A stretch of DNA of 64,000 bases from Yponomeuta sedellus. Lineage: Eukaryota > Arthropoda > Insecta > Lepidoptera > Yponomeutidae. Below are positions 52,661-63,147 of the stretch, in pieces. The stretch's first letter is position 1, and each line of letters begins with the position of its first letter. The notes under the pieces are model-generated. The model made no database searches. It had not been told where the DNA came from and saw only the letters and a list, made by a program, of their open reading frames with translations. The stretch is taken from contig OW203722.1 in the NCBI GenBank assembly GCA_934045075.1, positions 5,451,264-5,515,263 of the forward strand, in the 5' to 3' direction. The translations under genes and the position numbers were made by a program.

Positions 52661-52802
52661 ATGAATAAACGTTGTGCATCGTAATATTTAATGCTGGGTA
52701 GCTGAAAATCAATATTTCGGCAAGCGGCAAGCGTAAGTTTTACAACTTTTATACTTAATTGAAAAAAATCATGAAAGATCCAGGAGAATAATAAGTATAC
52801 TC

Positions 52803-53108
52803 TTTTTAATGCACTAACCCGTGCTAAGGACAATTTTTTATAAAACTATTTAGAGGCTGAAAATTCCACCCATGCCGGGATTCGAACCCGCGACCTCTGG
52901 CTTTCCGTGCCAGCGCTCTTTCCAACTGAGCTAATGGGCGACTCACCGGCATCAGTGAAATTTCGAACCTCTTTGCAATATTCTCTGCATTACGTACAGG
53001 CAGCGACATCTGGCTGAAATAAGTAAGATAAGCTGGCACGGATAGCCAGAGGTCGCGGGTTCGAATGCCGGCATGGGTGGAATTTTTATCATCTAAATAT
53101 GTTGTTAA
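52803..53108 (-). mobile_element. SINE-tA full length plus inverted 3' half
   Basis: A complete minus-strand copy (52803-53025) is followed, eight bases beyond its leader, by AGCTGGCACGGATAGCCAG on the plus strand through box B and the body to 53108, without a tail. Confidence 0.9.
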
Positions 53109-53287
53109 AAAATAATAAGTATGTATTAGTTATTGACTATTTACATGCTATGAGCTAGTGAGACATTTATATACATGCTTAAGGGAATCGTTTAGTCAAC
53201 TCCTTTTGTATTGGATTGGATTACTAAATACATCACATCACATCATAATAGCACATCACATCCTTACATTACACTATAATTACACTA

Positions 53288-53497
53288 TCACACTTATAAT
53301 ATTATGACGCCGAAAGTTTGTGAGTGTTCATTTTGTTTCTTATTCACGTCTAAACGGCTGGAGCGAACTCAATAAAATTTGGTATTAAGTTAGCTGACAC
53401 CCTGGATTAACACATAAGCTACGTTTCACTGCGGGAAAATATCTTATTCCCATGGGAAAATCGATAAGCCGCGGGTAACACCGCGGGGCACGGCTAG
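53288..53497 (+). mobile_element. Helitron-like element, best-defined copy
   Basis: It begins TCACACTTATAATATTATG after an A and ends CTAG before a T (53494-53498). Just upstream of the end is a GC hairpin (CCGCGG-GTAACA-CCGCGG, 53469-53486), about 8 bases before CTAG. These are the structural marks of a Helitron 3' end. The element carries no Rep/helicase frame, so it is non-autonomous. Confidence 0.72.
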
Positions 53498-53499
53498 TA

Positions 53500-53863
53500 A
53501 ATAAATAAAAGTGAATAGGCCGACTATCAAATGTATGCGCGCTCGTCTCCAAAATTGCACAGCCGTAATGAGGCCGCCTCTCTATCATCATTAAAAAGGC
53601 CTCTCGAGCTACGGGATCTGCGAAGAGTGGTTGTCGGCCGTCCATCACGGCACAGGGACATTATTCAGCGGTGATAAGTCGGGGATAAACCTGCGGTAGC
53701 GACACCTAGCGCGGAAGATATCGCACAGCGCGTGGCGACTGCAAGGCAAAAGCTTTGAGCGGATTCGTGTGCTTGTTTATTAGCTGCTAAATGTCACCAG
53801 AAACATAGTTTGTATGAAAATGTTGTATTCTTCCGGAATAGCAAACGGCTTAATTTGTTGCAT
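53500..53863. other. No recognisable feature
   Basis: The 87-residue minus frame at 53385-53648 starts in unassigned sequence and runs into the Helitron-like element; not credible as a gene. Confidence 0.4.
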
Positions 53864-54075
53864 CGTTAAGCCGTTGGTGCTGGCTGTCATGTAATAGCAG
53901 TAGTTAAGCCACGTCAGAGGTCTTATGAGCGGCTTGATGACTTCTGACAGTAAGGCTGGCCACTGTCTTTCACTCCTTCGCCAATCCTGACGTGACCCCC
54001 GTATGGCCTAACCTTTCTGCGACGCAGGAAGAGACTCGTGCCCCAGCAGTGGGGACATACAAAGGGTTGATATCA
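53864..54075 (+). mobile_element. SINE-5S, 5'-truncated
   Basis: From CGTTAAGCCGTTGGTGCTGG to GGGTTGATATC. A 10-base deletion removes GTGGTGGAGT. Confidence 0.92.
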
Positions 54076-54391
54076 AATAGCCTATCGAGCTGTTAACAAG
54101 ATCTGGCGTGATCGATTAACAAAGAACTATCCATAGGAACTTTTGTATTTTATAATTTCTGCCAAAATATAACACCAGTATGATGATGCTTTGGCAGTAA
54201 TGTCAAATAATTCGGGAATGAAAAAATAGTCTGTTTTAATTTCGTACGGTGACTAACTTTGTGCTTGTAAAATTTATTTCCACTCCTTATATAAGTTTTA
54301 TTATCGAAACCATGCCGGTTACAGTAATAAAAAAAAACTTTGGCATATATGTAAGAAGATTTTTTTAAATTTATTTATTCAAAAGGTAATT

Positions 54392-54435
54392 GCTCGTAGC
54401 CCCGGCTGCCTGAGTGATCTTAAACGATCACAAAG
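54392..54435 (-). repeat. 43-bp dispersed motif, copy 2
   Basis: CTCGTAGCCCCGGCTGCCTG and AGTGATCTTAAACGATCAC, the inverse of 21046-21088. Confidence 0.8.
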
Positions 54436-54822
54436 GTTATGCAGCATAGGTAATCTGCTTCATTTCCTCTGAAAGACGAAAGCGAAGGGTTACTGCCGAT
54501 TACTTCGCAATATTTTATTTAACTTTAGCAACTTAGTGGCTTAGTGGTTACTGTGGCAAACACAGTACTTGGTCACTTTTATTTCAGTACATTGTCCAGG
54601 TACATTACCGTACCATATAAGTTTTCTGTGTTTTTGCTTAACAGGTATAATACCGTTATATTTATGCTTTCCTCGTGCTGTAACTAGTTGTTAGATTTCT
54701 ATGACATCGCTTTGTATACGTGTGCATCTGATTTGAACAAATGATTTAAGTATCTATCAATTATGGCTAAAGCTTATATAAATAAATCTAAGTTCTGAGA
54801 TCGCTCTATTAAGATGATATTA
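54436..54822. other. No recognisable feature
   Basis: No repeat or coding signal. Confidence 0.4.
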
Positions 54823-54985
54823 GAAACTTATTTACAGGCTAAAAATTTCACCCATACCGGGATTCGAACCCGCGACCTCTGGCTATCCGTGCCAGAGGTC
54901 GAGGGTTCCAATGCCGGCATGGGTGGATTTTTTAGCCTATAAATAGGTTTTTAACATTGTTCTTAGCACGGGTTAGTTCTAAGTA
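54823..54985 (+). mobile_element. SINE-tA small palindrome
   Basis: A minus-strand 3' body and box B (54823-54890) meet a plus-strand box B, body and tail (54891-54985) at GTGCCAGAGGTCG. Both halves carry their own private changes (ACAGGCT, AGCCTATAAAT). Confidence 0.85.
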
Positions 54986-55644
54986 ACCAGATAACGCATT
55001 CACAAGTAATTTTACAATTAAGATAGAGCTTTACCGCTGAAGCGACACGTTTTAATTCCATGCGCTTTTAGCAAACTATCCCCTTCTAACGAACAAAAAG
55101 ACGTTTAACTTCAAAACAAACAGCAGCTGTAGTAAGACAGTTTCTCAAGTAAATGACTTTGATAAAACTCTCCGCTTGAGCCAAGTCCGCGGATATATCT
55201 GAAGGCGACTCGAGACGCGGATGCGAGTGCGAGAGATTGGTGTATAAATCTGGCTTTGAGTTCGTGTGTCACCACACTCACCGCCCTCGAAGCGACCGAC
55301 CGCAAAGCCCCCATTATATACGGAACGTACTAAATATTGCAGTATGCACGGGATCTGCACTGTGAGATAGCGGAGCGGGTAGTGGAGTGACAGGAGAAAA
55401 TTATTCTACTAAAGTTGCAAATGCTAAAGTCTGTGTGGCCAACAGCAGTCCGCTTAGCATGCACGCCTCGAAAAAAGCGAAAAAGAGAAAATTAGATAAA
55501 GACTCGCGCCATCCCGCTCTCGACTGATGTAAACTTAGGATGGCACGATTTGGTTCTCTTTCCGCGGTGACAGCTAGGTAAACTGCTAAAAATTATCATT
55601 TTGCTCCCATAACGTAAAAGAATAGAGTGCACGTATTCTAATAT
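54986..55644. other. Unassigned, GC-richer stretch with TATA-like motif
   Basis: On the minus strand TATATAATGGGGGC (about 55305-55318) precedes a CpG-rich stretch with GGTGAGTG about 35 bases on. Two overlapping minus frames (55111-55314, 55145-55360) cover it. A first exon is conceivable but nothing confirms it. Confidence 0.3.
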
Positions 55645-55790
55645 TGATGTAGATAGATAGAGAACACCTTACTGCCCAACCAGAAAAAGAATACAATTAT
55701 GATTTCTTAAATTTAAGTAATGTTACACAATTGGCTGTCTTATCGCTAAGAGCGATATCTTGCAGACAATCTTTGGATGGAGTACTGTGT
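55645..55790 (-). mobile_element. CR1-like LINE tail
   Basis: TAGATAGATAGAGAACACC, TGCCCAACCAGAAAAAGAAT, ACACAATTGGCTGTC and GCGATATCTTGCAGACAATC. Confidence 0.75.
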
Positions 55791-56473
55791 ATATACCGTG
55801 TCTGGTTTAAATACGCACACACTTAATCAGCCCGTATTCATTCACTGCTGGTCATAGGCTCCCCACTTCTTTTCGTCGAGCTATAACTATTCATGTGTAA
55901 TAAAACTGTGCCATTACAAAATACCACATTTAACTTTTTCCCTTTTTGTAAAACAAAAAAACTCTACGATAGATTTTATAACAAAGTGGTCCGTAGTTTT
56001 TTTGAGCTCTTTTTATTGAGCTTGAATCATACACCTACTCGGCGTTCAGTCGCTTAGTCACGAAATAAAAATAATAACTTTTAGCTACGAAATGAAAATA
56101 CTGCGAGCATTTTGATTTTTCCGTCGCACCAGTGATCGCCTTCAGGCCTTCCGTTGAGCTTGTTATATTCCTTCTAGCTTGTTATACGAAATAGGCAATA
56201 TTTCACAAACTATTTATGCCTGTGCTTTGATGTCACGTTCTAAGGAACAACAATAAGGCTAATGTTACTGTTAATTCTAGGTCTACATATTTGTTATTTT
56301 AGGTAAACATCTGACAACTTTACTCTTTTTTTTTTATTCACTTCTAATTTTAATCTTAGTAAACAATTAAGTGTCGAGAGAATAGACGCAAGACAGTAAA
56401 ATAACAAAGAAACTAAAGTTTTACTCCGTTATGGAAAATTAACTCAAAATAATACTTCCCCGAAGTAGTAGAA
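55791..56473. other. No recognisable feature
   Basis: AT-rich; nothing found. Confidence 0.4.
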
Positions 56474-56597
56474 GGGCCAGTTTCCGAATTGAACATTTCG
56501 CTAAGTAAAACTTAACTCTAGTATTGCCTCTTCGAATTTCTCAGCAAACGTTGCTTAAGTATTTACTTAGTAAAATTCTCAATTCAGAAACTGGCCC
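56474..56597. mobile_element. 124-bp MITE with about 43-bp inverted ends
   Basis: Starts GGGCCAGTTTCCGAATTGA and ends with the complement of GGGCCAGTTTCTGAATTGAG. The arms continue through CTAAGTAAA.ACTTAA on both sides. A degraded relative is at 44850-44995. Confidence 0.88.
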
Positions 56598-56654
56598 ATA
56601 GATGGCACGGTCTGCCACATCCTTACTACTGTGTGCTTATGACACAATAAAAAT

Positions 56655-56861
56655 CGATGACCTCTGTGGCGTAGCGGTAGAGCGTCTGCCTACCATGCAA
56701 GAGGTCCCGGGTTCATGGGACCATGCAAGTTGAATCCCGGCTGGGGACAAAAATCCCAGGTCTTGGATGTTTACATGTTTGTGATGTCGTTGTTTCTAGT
56801 TCTCACGACACAGGGTATCCTAGTGTGGGGCCAGAAGCAATGTATGTAAATGTTATAAATA
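56655..56861 (+). mobile_element. SINE-tB with duplication in the T-arm
   Basis: Head GATGACCTCTGTGGCGTAGC. After GAGGTCCCGGGTTC, the sequence ATGGGACCATGCAAGTTGAA is inserted, so box B is split. Body complete to ATGTAAATG. Confidence 0.88.
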
Positions 56862-57489
56862 AAATATAGGTACGACGTCAGTGACTGGCAGGGGCCGATC
56901 ATACGGGTATAATTAGCGTGACCAATAGCGCTAAGAATACTTTTCATATAAAAAAAATTATATACACCATTCGCCATCATTCAGCATTGTGCTAGAAGGA
57001 ACATAATATACAACTTAAAAGCCCTATTAATATTATGAACGTCGAAGTTTGTGAAGATGTTTGAATATTTATGTACAAAGGCGAACTTATCTCTGTGAGA
57101 AATTTCTTCCAGCCAACCAAGAGCTGAACGGATTTACACTTGGCGTACAGTAGACAAATATCTGAATTGAGACTTAGGATACTAGCTGACCTTTGCGTGG
57201 TTAGCTAGTATCTAAATAAATCCAATATTGGCCAGGCCCGTCAAAATTAGAGGGCTAAAAGTCCTTTTGTTAAGACATTTTCGGTCCTATTCCATTTAAT
57301 ACAAGGGTCTCAACTTGGGAAATAAGAAGAGACGCGGGCTCTAAAGCCCTCGGGTACCAAGTGGGCTACATGAAATGATTGATGTCATGTCCAATTTAAG
57401 ACATGGTCAGTTCCAACAAACTTAACAGTTTCTCGCCTAACATCCAACTTTAGTAATGACTAAACTTCAATAGTCCATTACACACACCA
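56862..57489. other. Small inverted repeat; otherwise nothing
   Basis: GATACTAGCTGACC (57178-57191) pairs with GGTTAGCTAGTATC (57199-57212) with one G-U pair around a 7-base loop. A CR1-like tail scrap is at about 57070-57120. Confidence 0.45.
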
Positions 57490-57796
57490 GAGTGCTTAGT
57501 GCGAGTTTGACAGATCCAATCGAATAACTTTACTACCGCGTTAATCGAGCATCGAGTAGTGAGTATGAGTAAGTTAACCGTTCTAACTGGCAAAACGCTG
57601 TCACAGTACAACTCGCACTCGCGTTTATTCGTGTTTTGGCTGGTAAACGTGTTCACTTCTCAACGTAAACCATTACAACTCGCACTCAGCAATTTTAATT
57701 TCCATACTTGTCGCTAGGTGGCGCTTCCTCGATGCCATAGAAATATGAGTTTACGTTAACGCGTTCGCGTAGTTAACAAACTCGCACTAAGCACTC
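57490..57796. mobile_element. 307-bp MITE with perfect 20-bp inverted ends
   Basis: GAGTGCTTAGTGCGAGTTTG at 57490-57509 and its exact complement at 57777-57796. ACTCGCACT recurs twice more inside (around 57608 and 57680). No target duplication is obvious, and no open frame belongs to it. Confidence 0.88.
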
Positions 57797-58205
57797 AGAT
57801 TCGACACAATTTTACTCAACAACACCTCAACAAACTTTCTTCCTATTCAATTTCCATTTAGAGATGACTCGATGGAATGTTCTCATTGATTTCAAAGGCG
57901 AGTAAGTAAACAAAACTTGTACAATACAAATTAATCACGGAAAATCAATGATTACTTTGAGATTAAAGGAACGCTCACGCTTTGATCTTCGTTGGGTAAT
58001 TACAGTTGAAATCGCACATTGTTCAAGATTAAAGCTTGAAGTTTGATTTATGTCTTTATTTTTAACTAATTAAAAGTCAACCGCTATTTAACAGGTAAGC
58101 ACGAAATGTTTCAGACTGCGTCTTCGTTTACGTTGACTGAGGTCAACAGACAGGTTAAAAAAACGCTTTTCGTCCTTAACAACGTAGGTCTACATCTGAT
58201 CACTC
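57797..58205. other. No recognisable feature
   Basis: AT-rich; nothing found. Confidence 0.4.
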
Positions 58206-58359
58206 TATAAGATAATAACATAACATATGCATACTGGCACATAGGTACATTGCTTGTGGCCCTCCACTGTGTCGTGGGTACTAGAAACAGCGACATCACA
58301 AACATGTAAACATCCAAGACCTGGGGTTTTTTTGTCCCCAGCCGGGGATAGAACCCGGA
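58206..58359 (-). mobile_element. SINE-tB, 5' head missing
   Basis: Body AACATAACATATGC to CAGCCGGGGATAGAACCCGG (box B region), then cut at the start of a SINE-tA leader. Confidence 0.87.
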
Positions 58360-58370
58360 TACAGATTGAC

Positions 58371-58527
58371 ACTTACTGTATGTGATACAGAGAATATTGT
58401 AAAGAGGTTCGAAATTTTACTGATTCCGGTGAGTCGCCCATTAGTTCAGTTGGAAGAGCGCTGGCACGGATAGCCAGAGGTCGCGGGTTCGCATGGGTGG
58501 AATTTTAAGCCTCTAAATAGGTTTTTA
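58371..58527 (+). mobile_element. SINE-tA without tail
   Basis: Leader GATACAGAGAATATTGTAAAG, box A TAGTTCAGTTGG; box B is destroyed by a deletion (GGGTTCGCATGGG). Ends AAATAGGTTTTTAT. Confidence 0.88.
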
Positions 58528-58606
58528 TAACATACAGATTAAACAAATAGTCCATCTATACGTTAAGTCTTAAAATAATTTTATTGTACTTTATTGTAAT
58601 ACGAGT

Positions 58607-58915
58607 AGTAGGAGCGGTTTTAGCGGAGCAATGGAACACCGGCTTCTCAATCGGGAGGTCATGGGTTCACATCCAAACATGCACCAACGAGTTTATTTTC
58701 TAAGTGAGGTACATTTATTCAGCGAAGTTATAGTAGTCATACCACTCGCTAATTGTGAAAGAAGACACCGTGAGGAAACCTGACTGCCTGAGGTGTTCAA
58801 CTACCTCAGCGCCTAAAATTGACAAATCGCGGTGGGCTTTCGTGGTAAACCCATAATTTCTCTATTTCTGAGAGAAGGTTAGCCCTGCGGTGGGACGTAA
58901 AGCGGCTTCACAAAA
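58607..58915 (+). mobile_element. SINE-tD, long copy
   Basis: Head GGAGCGGTTTTAGCGGAGC, TTCTCAATCGGGAGGTCATG, box B GGGTTCACATCC, then a body to CTACCTCAGCGCC and about 110 bases more (AGAGAAGGTTAGCCCTGCGG) than the copy at 39356. The 3' extension may be part of the family or a separate repeat. Confidence 0.78.
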
Positions 58916-59179
58916 AAGTACAGAAAACATGCAAACGCGTAACAGTTCATGGAAATTAAAAAAGAAAAAAAAAAGAAATGAAAAGAAAGGAAAAAGAAGG
59001 GGGAAAAAAAGACAGACATAAATAACCCATTAGGACCATTTTTAAAATACAATAATTTTATATCGGATAAATATTAACAATTTTAATTATTTTATTGACA
59101 TATTATAAGAGTTATTTTAAATATCTGACTTAAAGGTTGCCACATTATAAATAGTGGCAGGACCTCGACTAAAAAAGAA
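58916..59179. other. A-rich simple sequence
   Basis: A purine-rich AAAAAGAAAG tract (58960-59010) and AT-rich sequence. Confidence 0.5.
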
Positions 59180-59260
59180 CATGGGTGAAATTTTTAGCCT
59201 CTAAATAGGTTTTTAAATTTGTCCTTAGCACGGGTTAGTGCATTAAAAATAAAAATAGTA
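59180..59260 (+). mobile_element. SINE-tA 3' end
   Basis: CATGGGTGAAATTTTTAGCC to GCATTAAAAATAAAAATAG. Confidence 0.87.
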
Positions 59261-59564
59261 TAAAATAAAACAGTTCATGGAAATTGGCTTTTGCAACGGT
59301 TGCTCCGATACAGGTTAGATTAGTGCGGAGGGCATCGGAAACCGTACTTTGGACAAGGCAAAAAAACTGAAATAATACTATTAATAGACAATCGAACCTT
59401 GTACGGTCTGGATAGCGGATTCGGTACGCTCCATACCGAATCCGTTCATCTGGAATGTTGTATGCCGAACACAATTAGTACTATTTCGTGTTCACTCGGT
59501 TCGATGGTATGTCTAATCTGCTGTCCGGCTCGACCAAATTCAATTTAATTTAGTTCTTCTTTTT

Positions 59565-59810
59565 CAGGCTATATAAGTCCATTGCTGGACATAGCTCTCC
59601 CCTAATGAGCGCCATAGCGCAAGGTTGTGCCATCATTGGGGAGTAATGCCCATAATCCCCACGCTAGGCATGCGGGTTGGGGATCGCAGTTCGGTGGAAT
59701 TGTACTGCAGGGGGCGCTGCTGCTCACCCCCCAGTTTGTGTCCCTTAGTCGCCTATTACGACACCCGCGGAAAGAATTTGGGTTGGTGCTATTATCTAAG
59801 CCGACACCAC
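59565..59810 (-). mobile_element. RTE-like LINE 3' end / derived repeat
   Basis: Same module as 11359-11600, with similar truncation. CCATTGCTGGACATAGCTCT, CGCAAGGTTGTGCCATCATT and TTGGGTTGGTGCTATTATCT. Confidence 0.78.
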
Positions 59811-59819
59811 ACCAATTAA

Positions 59820-60229
59820 ATTCAATTTAATTCACTTTGTTTCGATTAGATTCGATTCGATTCGGTGCAATTAAATTTATTTCAACTTAAAGAATTTTAC
59901 ATTCTGTTTGCTGAATGTCATTTACAATGTAAAATGTAAGCCGCTGCCTTTGGGCCGTATTGTAGTGAAGACAAAGGCAGCGGAAAAAATGACTTTTGTT
60001 ACTATAAAAATAATTAATAATACTACACGCACGCGGGATCAACTTAGGTACCTCACATAGGTTATCTACGTTGTTGAATTTGCATCCTGCCTACTTAGTA
60101 GCTAATCCTCAACACTCGGATTGTTGGTTATTTTATCATTAATTCAACTTTTTCGTGATATTTATATTGTCTTTAAGTTTATGCTTTTTTAATAGCCTTT
60201 TTTCATACGGTTGCCCTGGTCTCGTGTAG
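59820..60229. other. No gene; short inverted words
   Basis: CCGCTGCCTTTGGGC (59941) and its complement in AGACAAAGGCAGCGG (59968-59982) form a small inverted repeat around a GTATTGTAGTG loop. Otherwise nothing. Confidence 0.45.
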
Positions 60230-60347
60230 ACAACTGTAACGCTGCGGAAACGTCTCGGAATAAGGTACCTTTATTTTACCTAATAAACAATCGCGATTAG
60301 ACGCATTTAATATAATTCTATCAATGTATGAGTATTGCGAATCATTA
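60230..60347 (-). repeat. CCCGACGTTTCGG repeat, copy 4
   Basis: TGTAACGCTGCGGAAACGTC, TTTTACCTAATAAACAATCG and GAGTATTGCGAATCATTAGG. Confidence 0.65.
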
Positions 60348-60350
60348 GGA

Positions 60351-60624
60351 AACCCTTTGTACGAGTATGTCCGCACGGCTGGGGCTGGGGTCTCTTCCTG
60401 CATCGCAGGGACGTTAGGCCACACTCCACCACGGGGGCGAAGTCCGGGTTGGTGAAGGATTGCAAGACAGTGGCAGGCCTTACTGTCAAAAGTTATCAAG
60501 CCGCCCATAACGCCTGTGACATGGGTTAACGACTGCCATTAGATGACAGCTGGCACCAACGGCTTAACGTGCGTTGCGAAGCACGGAAGCGCTCGGAAAA
60601 AATGCGACTAGCGGTAGTCACGGA
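60351..60624 (-). mobile_element. SINE-5S, 5S head mostly missing
   Basis: 3' end AACCCTTTGTACGAG, body complete to ACTAGCGGTAGTCACGG, then lost. Confidence 0.92.
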
Positions 60625-60857
60625 CCCAATAAACTTTGATATATAATTACAAAGATACATAAATACATACATGCACACATACATACATATGAGACAAGCA
60701 CATTTTTCTCCTTTTGGGCTCCGCAGACGGGTGAAAAAGGCCATAGTAGAATAGAATAGAAAATATTTATTTGTCTTCAAGCGAAATAAGGCACAACAAT
60801 CACTTATACTAGAGGCATTAATGACAATTTAAAGAGACATTTGTTAACAGTAAACTC

Positions 60858-60940
60858 TTCCAATATAACAACACCCGTAAGTAGATCCGGACTAAAAGTC
60901 TACAATGTGTTGTGCTTACGAAAGTTTTAGTTCATAAATT
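60858..60940. mobile_element. Right end of the GC-centred foldback element
   Basis: CTTCCAATATAACAACACCC, GGACTAAAAGTCTACAATGT and GTGCTTACGAAAG match 12140-12210, including about 30 bases outside the inverted end. Confidence 0.75.
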
Positions 60941-61391
60941 ATACCTGGCAGCTATGCCTATACTCTCTATGTTACAGGTCTTGTGCTCTGCAAATGTTTG
61001 TATAATATAAGCTGCATTGCTACAAAGCTTGTGCCCGAGGCCACGAAAGTCACCAAACAGCCACAATGGCAACACCGGCCGTACTGAAGCTAGGAAGGAA
61101 AATTAAGAATATATATTTTTCGGCACCCTGCGAGCGCTAACGAGGTGAATGTTCATTTTTCACCAATTTGCATTTTCTCCGCGACAAAATTCAATTTGGT
61201 TCCTTTTTTATTTAATCGTTATGTACAGGCTGCGATAGAGTCTTTCGGAAAGAATTTATTTCAGGGTAATCTTAGGGAGACATTTCTCATTTCAGTTTTA
61301 TTATACAATTAGGTATGCTAACGCCTTTGTTTGCAAGAATTGGAACGCAGAGTGACCAACAGTTTAATCCAGCAAAATTACATAATCTTAT
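60941..61391. other. No recognisable feature
   Basis: Nothing found. Confidence 0.4.
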
Positions 61392-61742
61392 TATGTAGGT
61401 TAACTTGAGATTTCTGCACTTAGTTTCAGAGTAGGACCATTGTACGTGGCATGCTGAGATACGTTAACACTTCACTAGGTATTCCTCAAAGTTTTTCTTT
61501 CACTTAGTGTGTGGTCCTCAACCCGCAAGCCCAGCGTGGAGATTATGGGCATTAACCCCCAATGATGGCACAACCTTGCGCTATGGCGCTCATTAGGGGA
61601 GGGCTATGTCCAGCAGTGGACTAATATAGCCTGAAGAAGAAGAAGAAGAAGTGTGTGGTATTGCTATTATAACCTCACAAATGTACATCACTTAGAAAAC
61701 AATGTCATTGGTACATTCTGGGATTTGAACTCACAATCTCTA
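61392..61742 (-). mobile_element. SINE-tD interrupted by an RTE-like insertion
   Basis: The 3' part (61392-61515: GGTTAACTTGAGATTTCTGC, GTTAACACTTCACTAGG) and 5' part (61660-61742: ATGTACATCACTTAGAAAAC, ATTCTGGGATTTGAACTCAC) form one copy on the minus strand once the insertion is ignored. Confidence 0.88.
61516..61650 (+). mobile_element. Short RTE-like 3' end inserted with 10-bp target duplication
   Basis: Flanked by AGTGTGTGGT at 61506-61515 and 61650-61659. The insert runs from CCTCAACCCGCAAGCCC to GCCTGAAGAAGAAGAAGAA. Only the last 135 bases of the element are present. Confidence 0.92.
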
Positions 61743-61880
61743 GATTGTCACATAATTGATATTCGCATTGCAACGACAAATGTCTTGTATAAAAGAGATT
61801 TGACTTAGACAGAAAACAGCCAAGTAACACTGCATAACTTCTAATTCTCAAGTCAGAGTTCCTTGCAGTTATTTATTTTG

Positions 61881-63147
61881 AAGCACTCGTGGCCTGATCG
61901 AATCGAGTGGTAGGAATCAATCACTTGAGTTAAGCAATAACAGGCGCGGTCAGGTGCAGGATTGGTGACCGTCCCGTTACCGACCGACCGTTCCATTCTT
62001 TGCAAGGCACGCTAAGCCATTGGTGCTGGCTGTCATGTAATGGCAGTCGTTAAGCCATGTCGCAAGCCTTGTGAACGGCTTGATACTTTCTGACAATAAG
62101 GCCCGCCACTGTCTTGTAATCCTTTTTTTTTTTCACCCAGGAGAAATCCCGATTACGGGTACCACTGGCTCGGGGGAGCACAGTGGTTATGTCGGACTCC
62201 CCGCCCTGAAAAGGGCGGTATACCGACTAAAACTCCTGGGGTGTTCCTCCGCACCGCAAAGGACGGGGCCACGGGGACGCTTGCGCACATTTCCGCGACC
62301 CCGTCTGCGGGCGCCCTTTCGGGCACTCCTTCGGCGGCGCCCCCTGCCCCGTCGGTGCTCGATGACGGGGCTAGAAAACGCCGCATCTCTTCGTTGGAGC
62401 GCATAGTGGCCAAGTGCAAACGACCTTGGCCACCACACGCACCAACGCGCCGCCCCCTACATCCCATCGTTATCTGGTCCAATTGGGATTAGAGGAGGGC
62501 GGCGCACCTCCTCGTTGGGGCGCATAGGGGCTAATGTCCTGTTGGCCCCCACACGCCCCACACGCGAGGCCCGTCACGTCACCCACCAGCACTTCTCTGA
62601 AAGCAGAAAAGGCGGTGAGCGACCGCGCGGGCCCCCTCCGTGCCAGAAGACCCTCGGAACACGCAAGGGCGCCTTCCGGCCCGCCGTGATGGAGGCGGAG
62701 GGTCCCCCGACCCTCCGCGTCCCGGCAGCCACTCTGGTCCGACTGGTATGAGGTGCGCGCGCTTCCGCGCAGCGGCACCCCCCCCCCCCCCCAGTCGGTC
62801 CTTCATTCGGTTGGTCGCCTGGGTCCCGCTCCACAAAGTGAAACAGGGCCCACGCGACCCCTCCGGCCAGATTTTTCGCCGCTAGCCAGCAAGATCCCAT
62901 AAAGAGAAGCTACTGAACAGCGCCCAGGGTGCACCGGCCCTTGCCACTTACCCTTCCCACTGGTTCAAGATGAATCAGTAGGAACGGAAGCGGAAGGGCA
63001 CACGGGAAGGTAATCTGGCATCGCACCCCACTGTCTTGCAATCCTTCACCAACCCGGACTTGGCCCCCATAGCGTAGTATGGCCTAACCTTCCTGCGATG
63101 CAGGAAGAAACTTGTGCCCAAGCAGTGGGGCAAAGGTTCATATCGAT
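61881..63147 (+). mobile_element. SINE-5S split by a LINE insertion
   Basis: 61881-62123 (head AAGCACTCGTGGCCTGATCG, 5S-like block TTAAGCAATAACAGGCGCGG) and 63028-63147 (CACCAACCCGGACTTGG to CATATCGATTA) join into one copy. CCACTGTCTTG(T/C)AATCC is present on both sides of the insert. Confidence 0.95.
62124..63027 (-). mobile_element. GC-rich poly(A) LINE fragment, 5'-truncated
   Basis: On the minus strand it ends GATTTCTCCTGGGTG plus poly(A) (poly-T at 62123-62133) and is flanked by a target duplication of about 17-18 bp (62106-62123 and 63028-63045). It is very GC- and CpG-rich. Two overlapping minus frames (62470-62778 and 62153-62482) could be C-terminal coding remnants. A module CTATGCGC(C/T)CCAACGA is repeated about 100 bp apart (minus strand). 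A run of 14-15 C lies at 62779-62793. I cannot place the clade. Confidence 0.85.

Noticed and set aside
62153..62900. Overlapping GC-rich frames of 78-109 residues on both strands
   Set aside because: Frames stay open by chance in GC-rich DNA. Only the minus-strand ones could be LINE remnants, noted there; none is called a gene.
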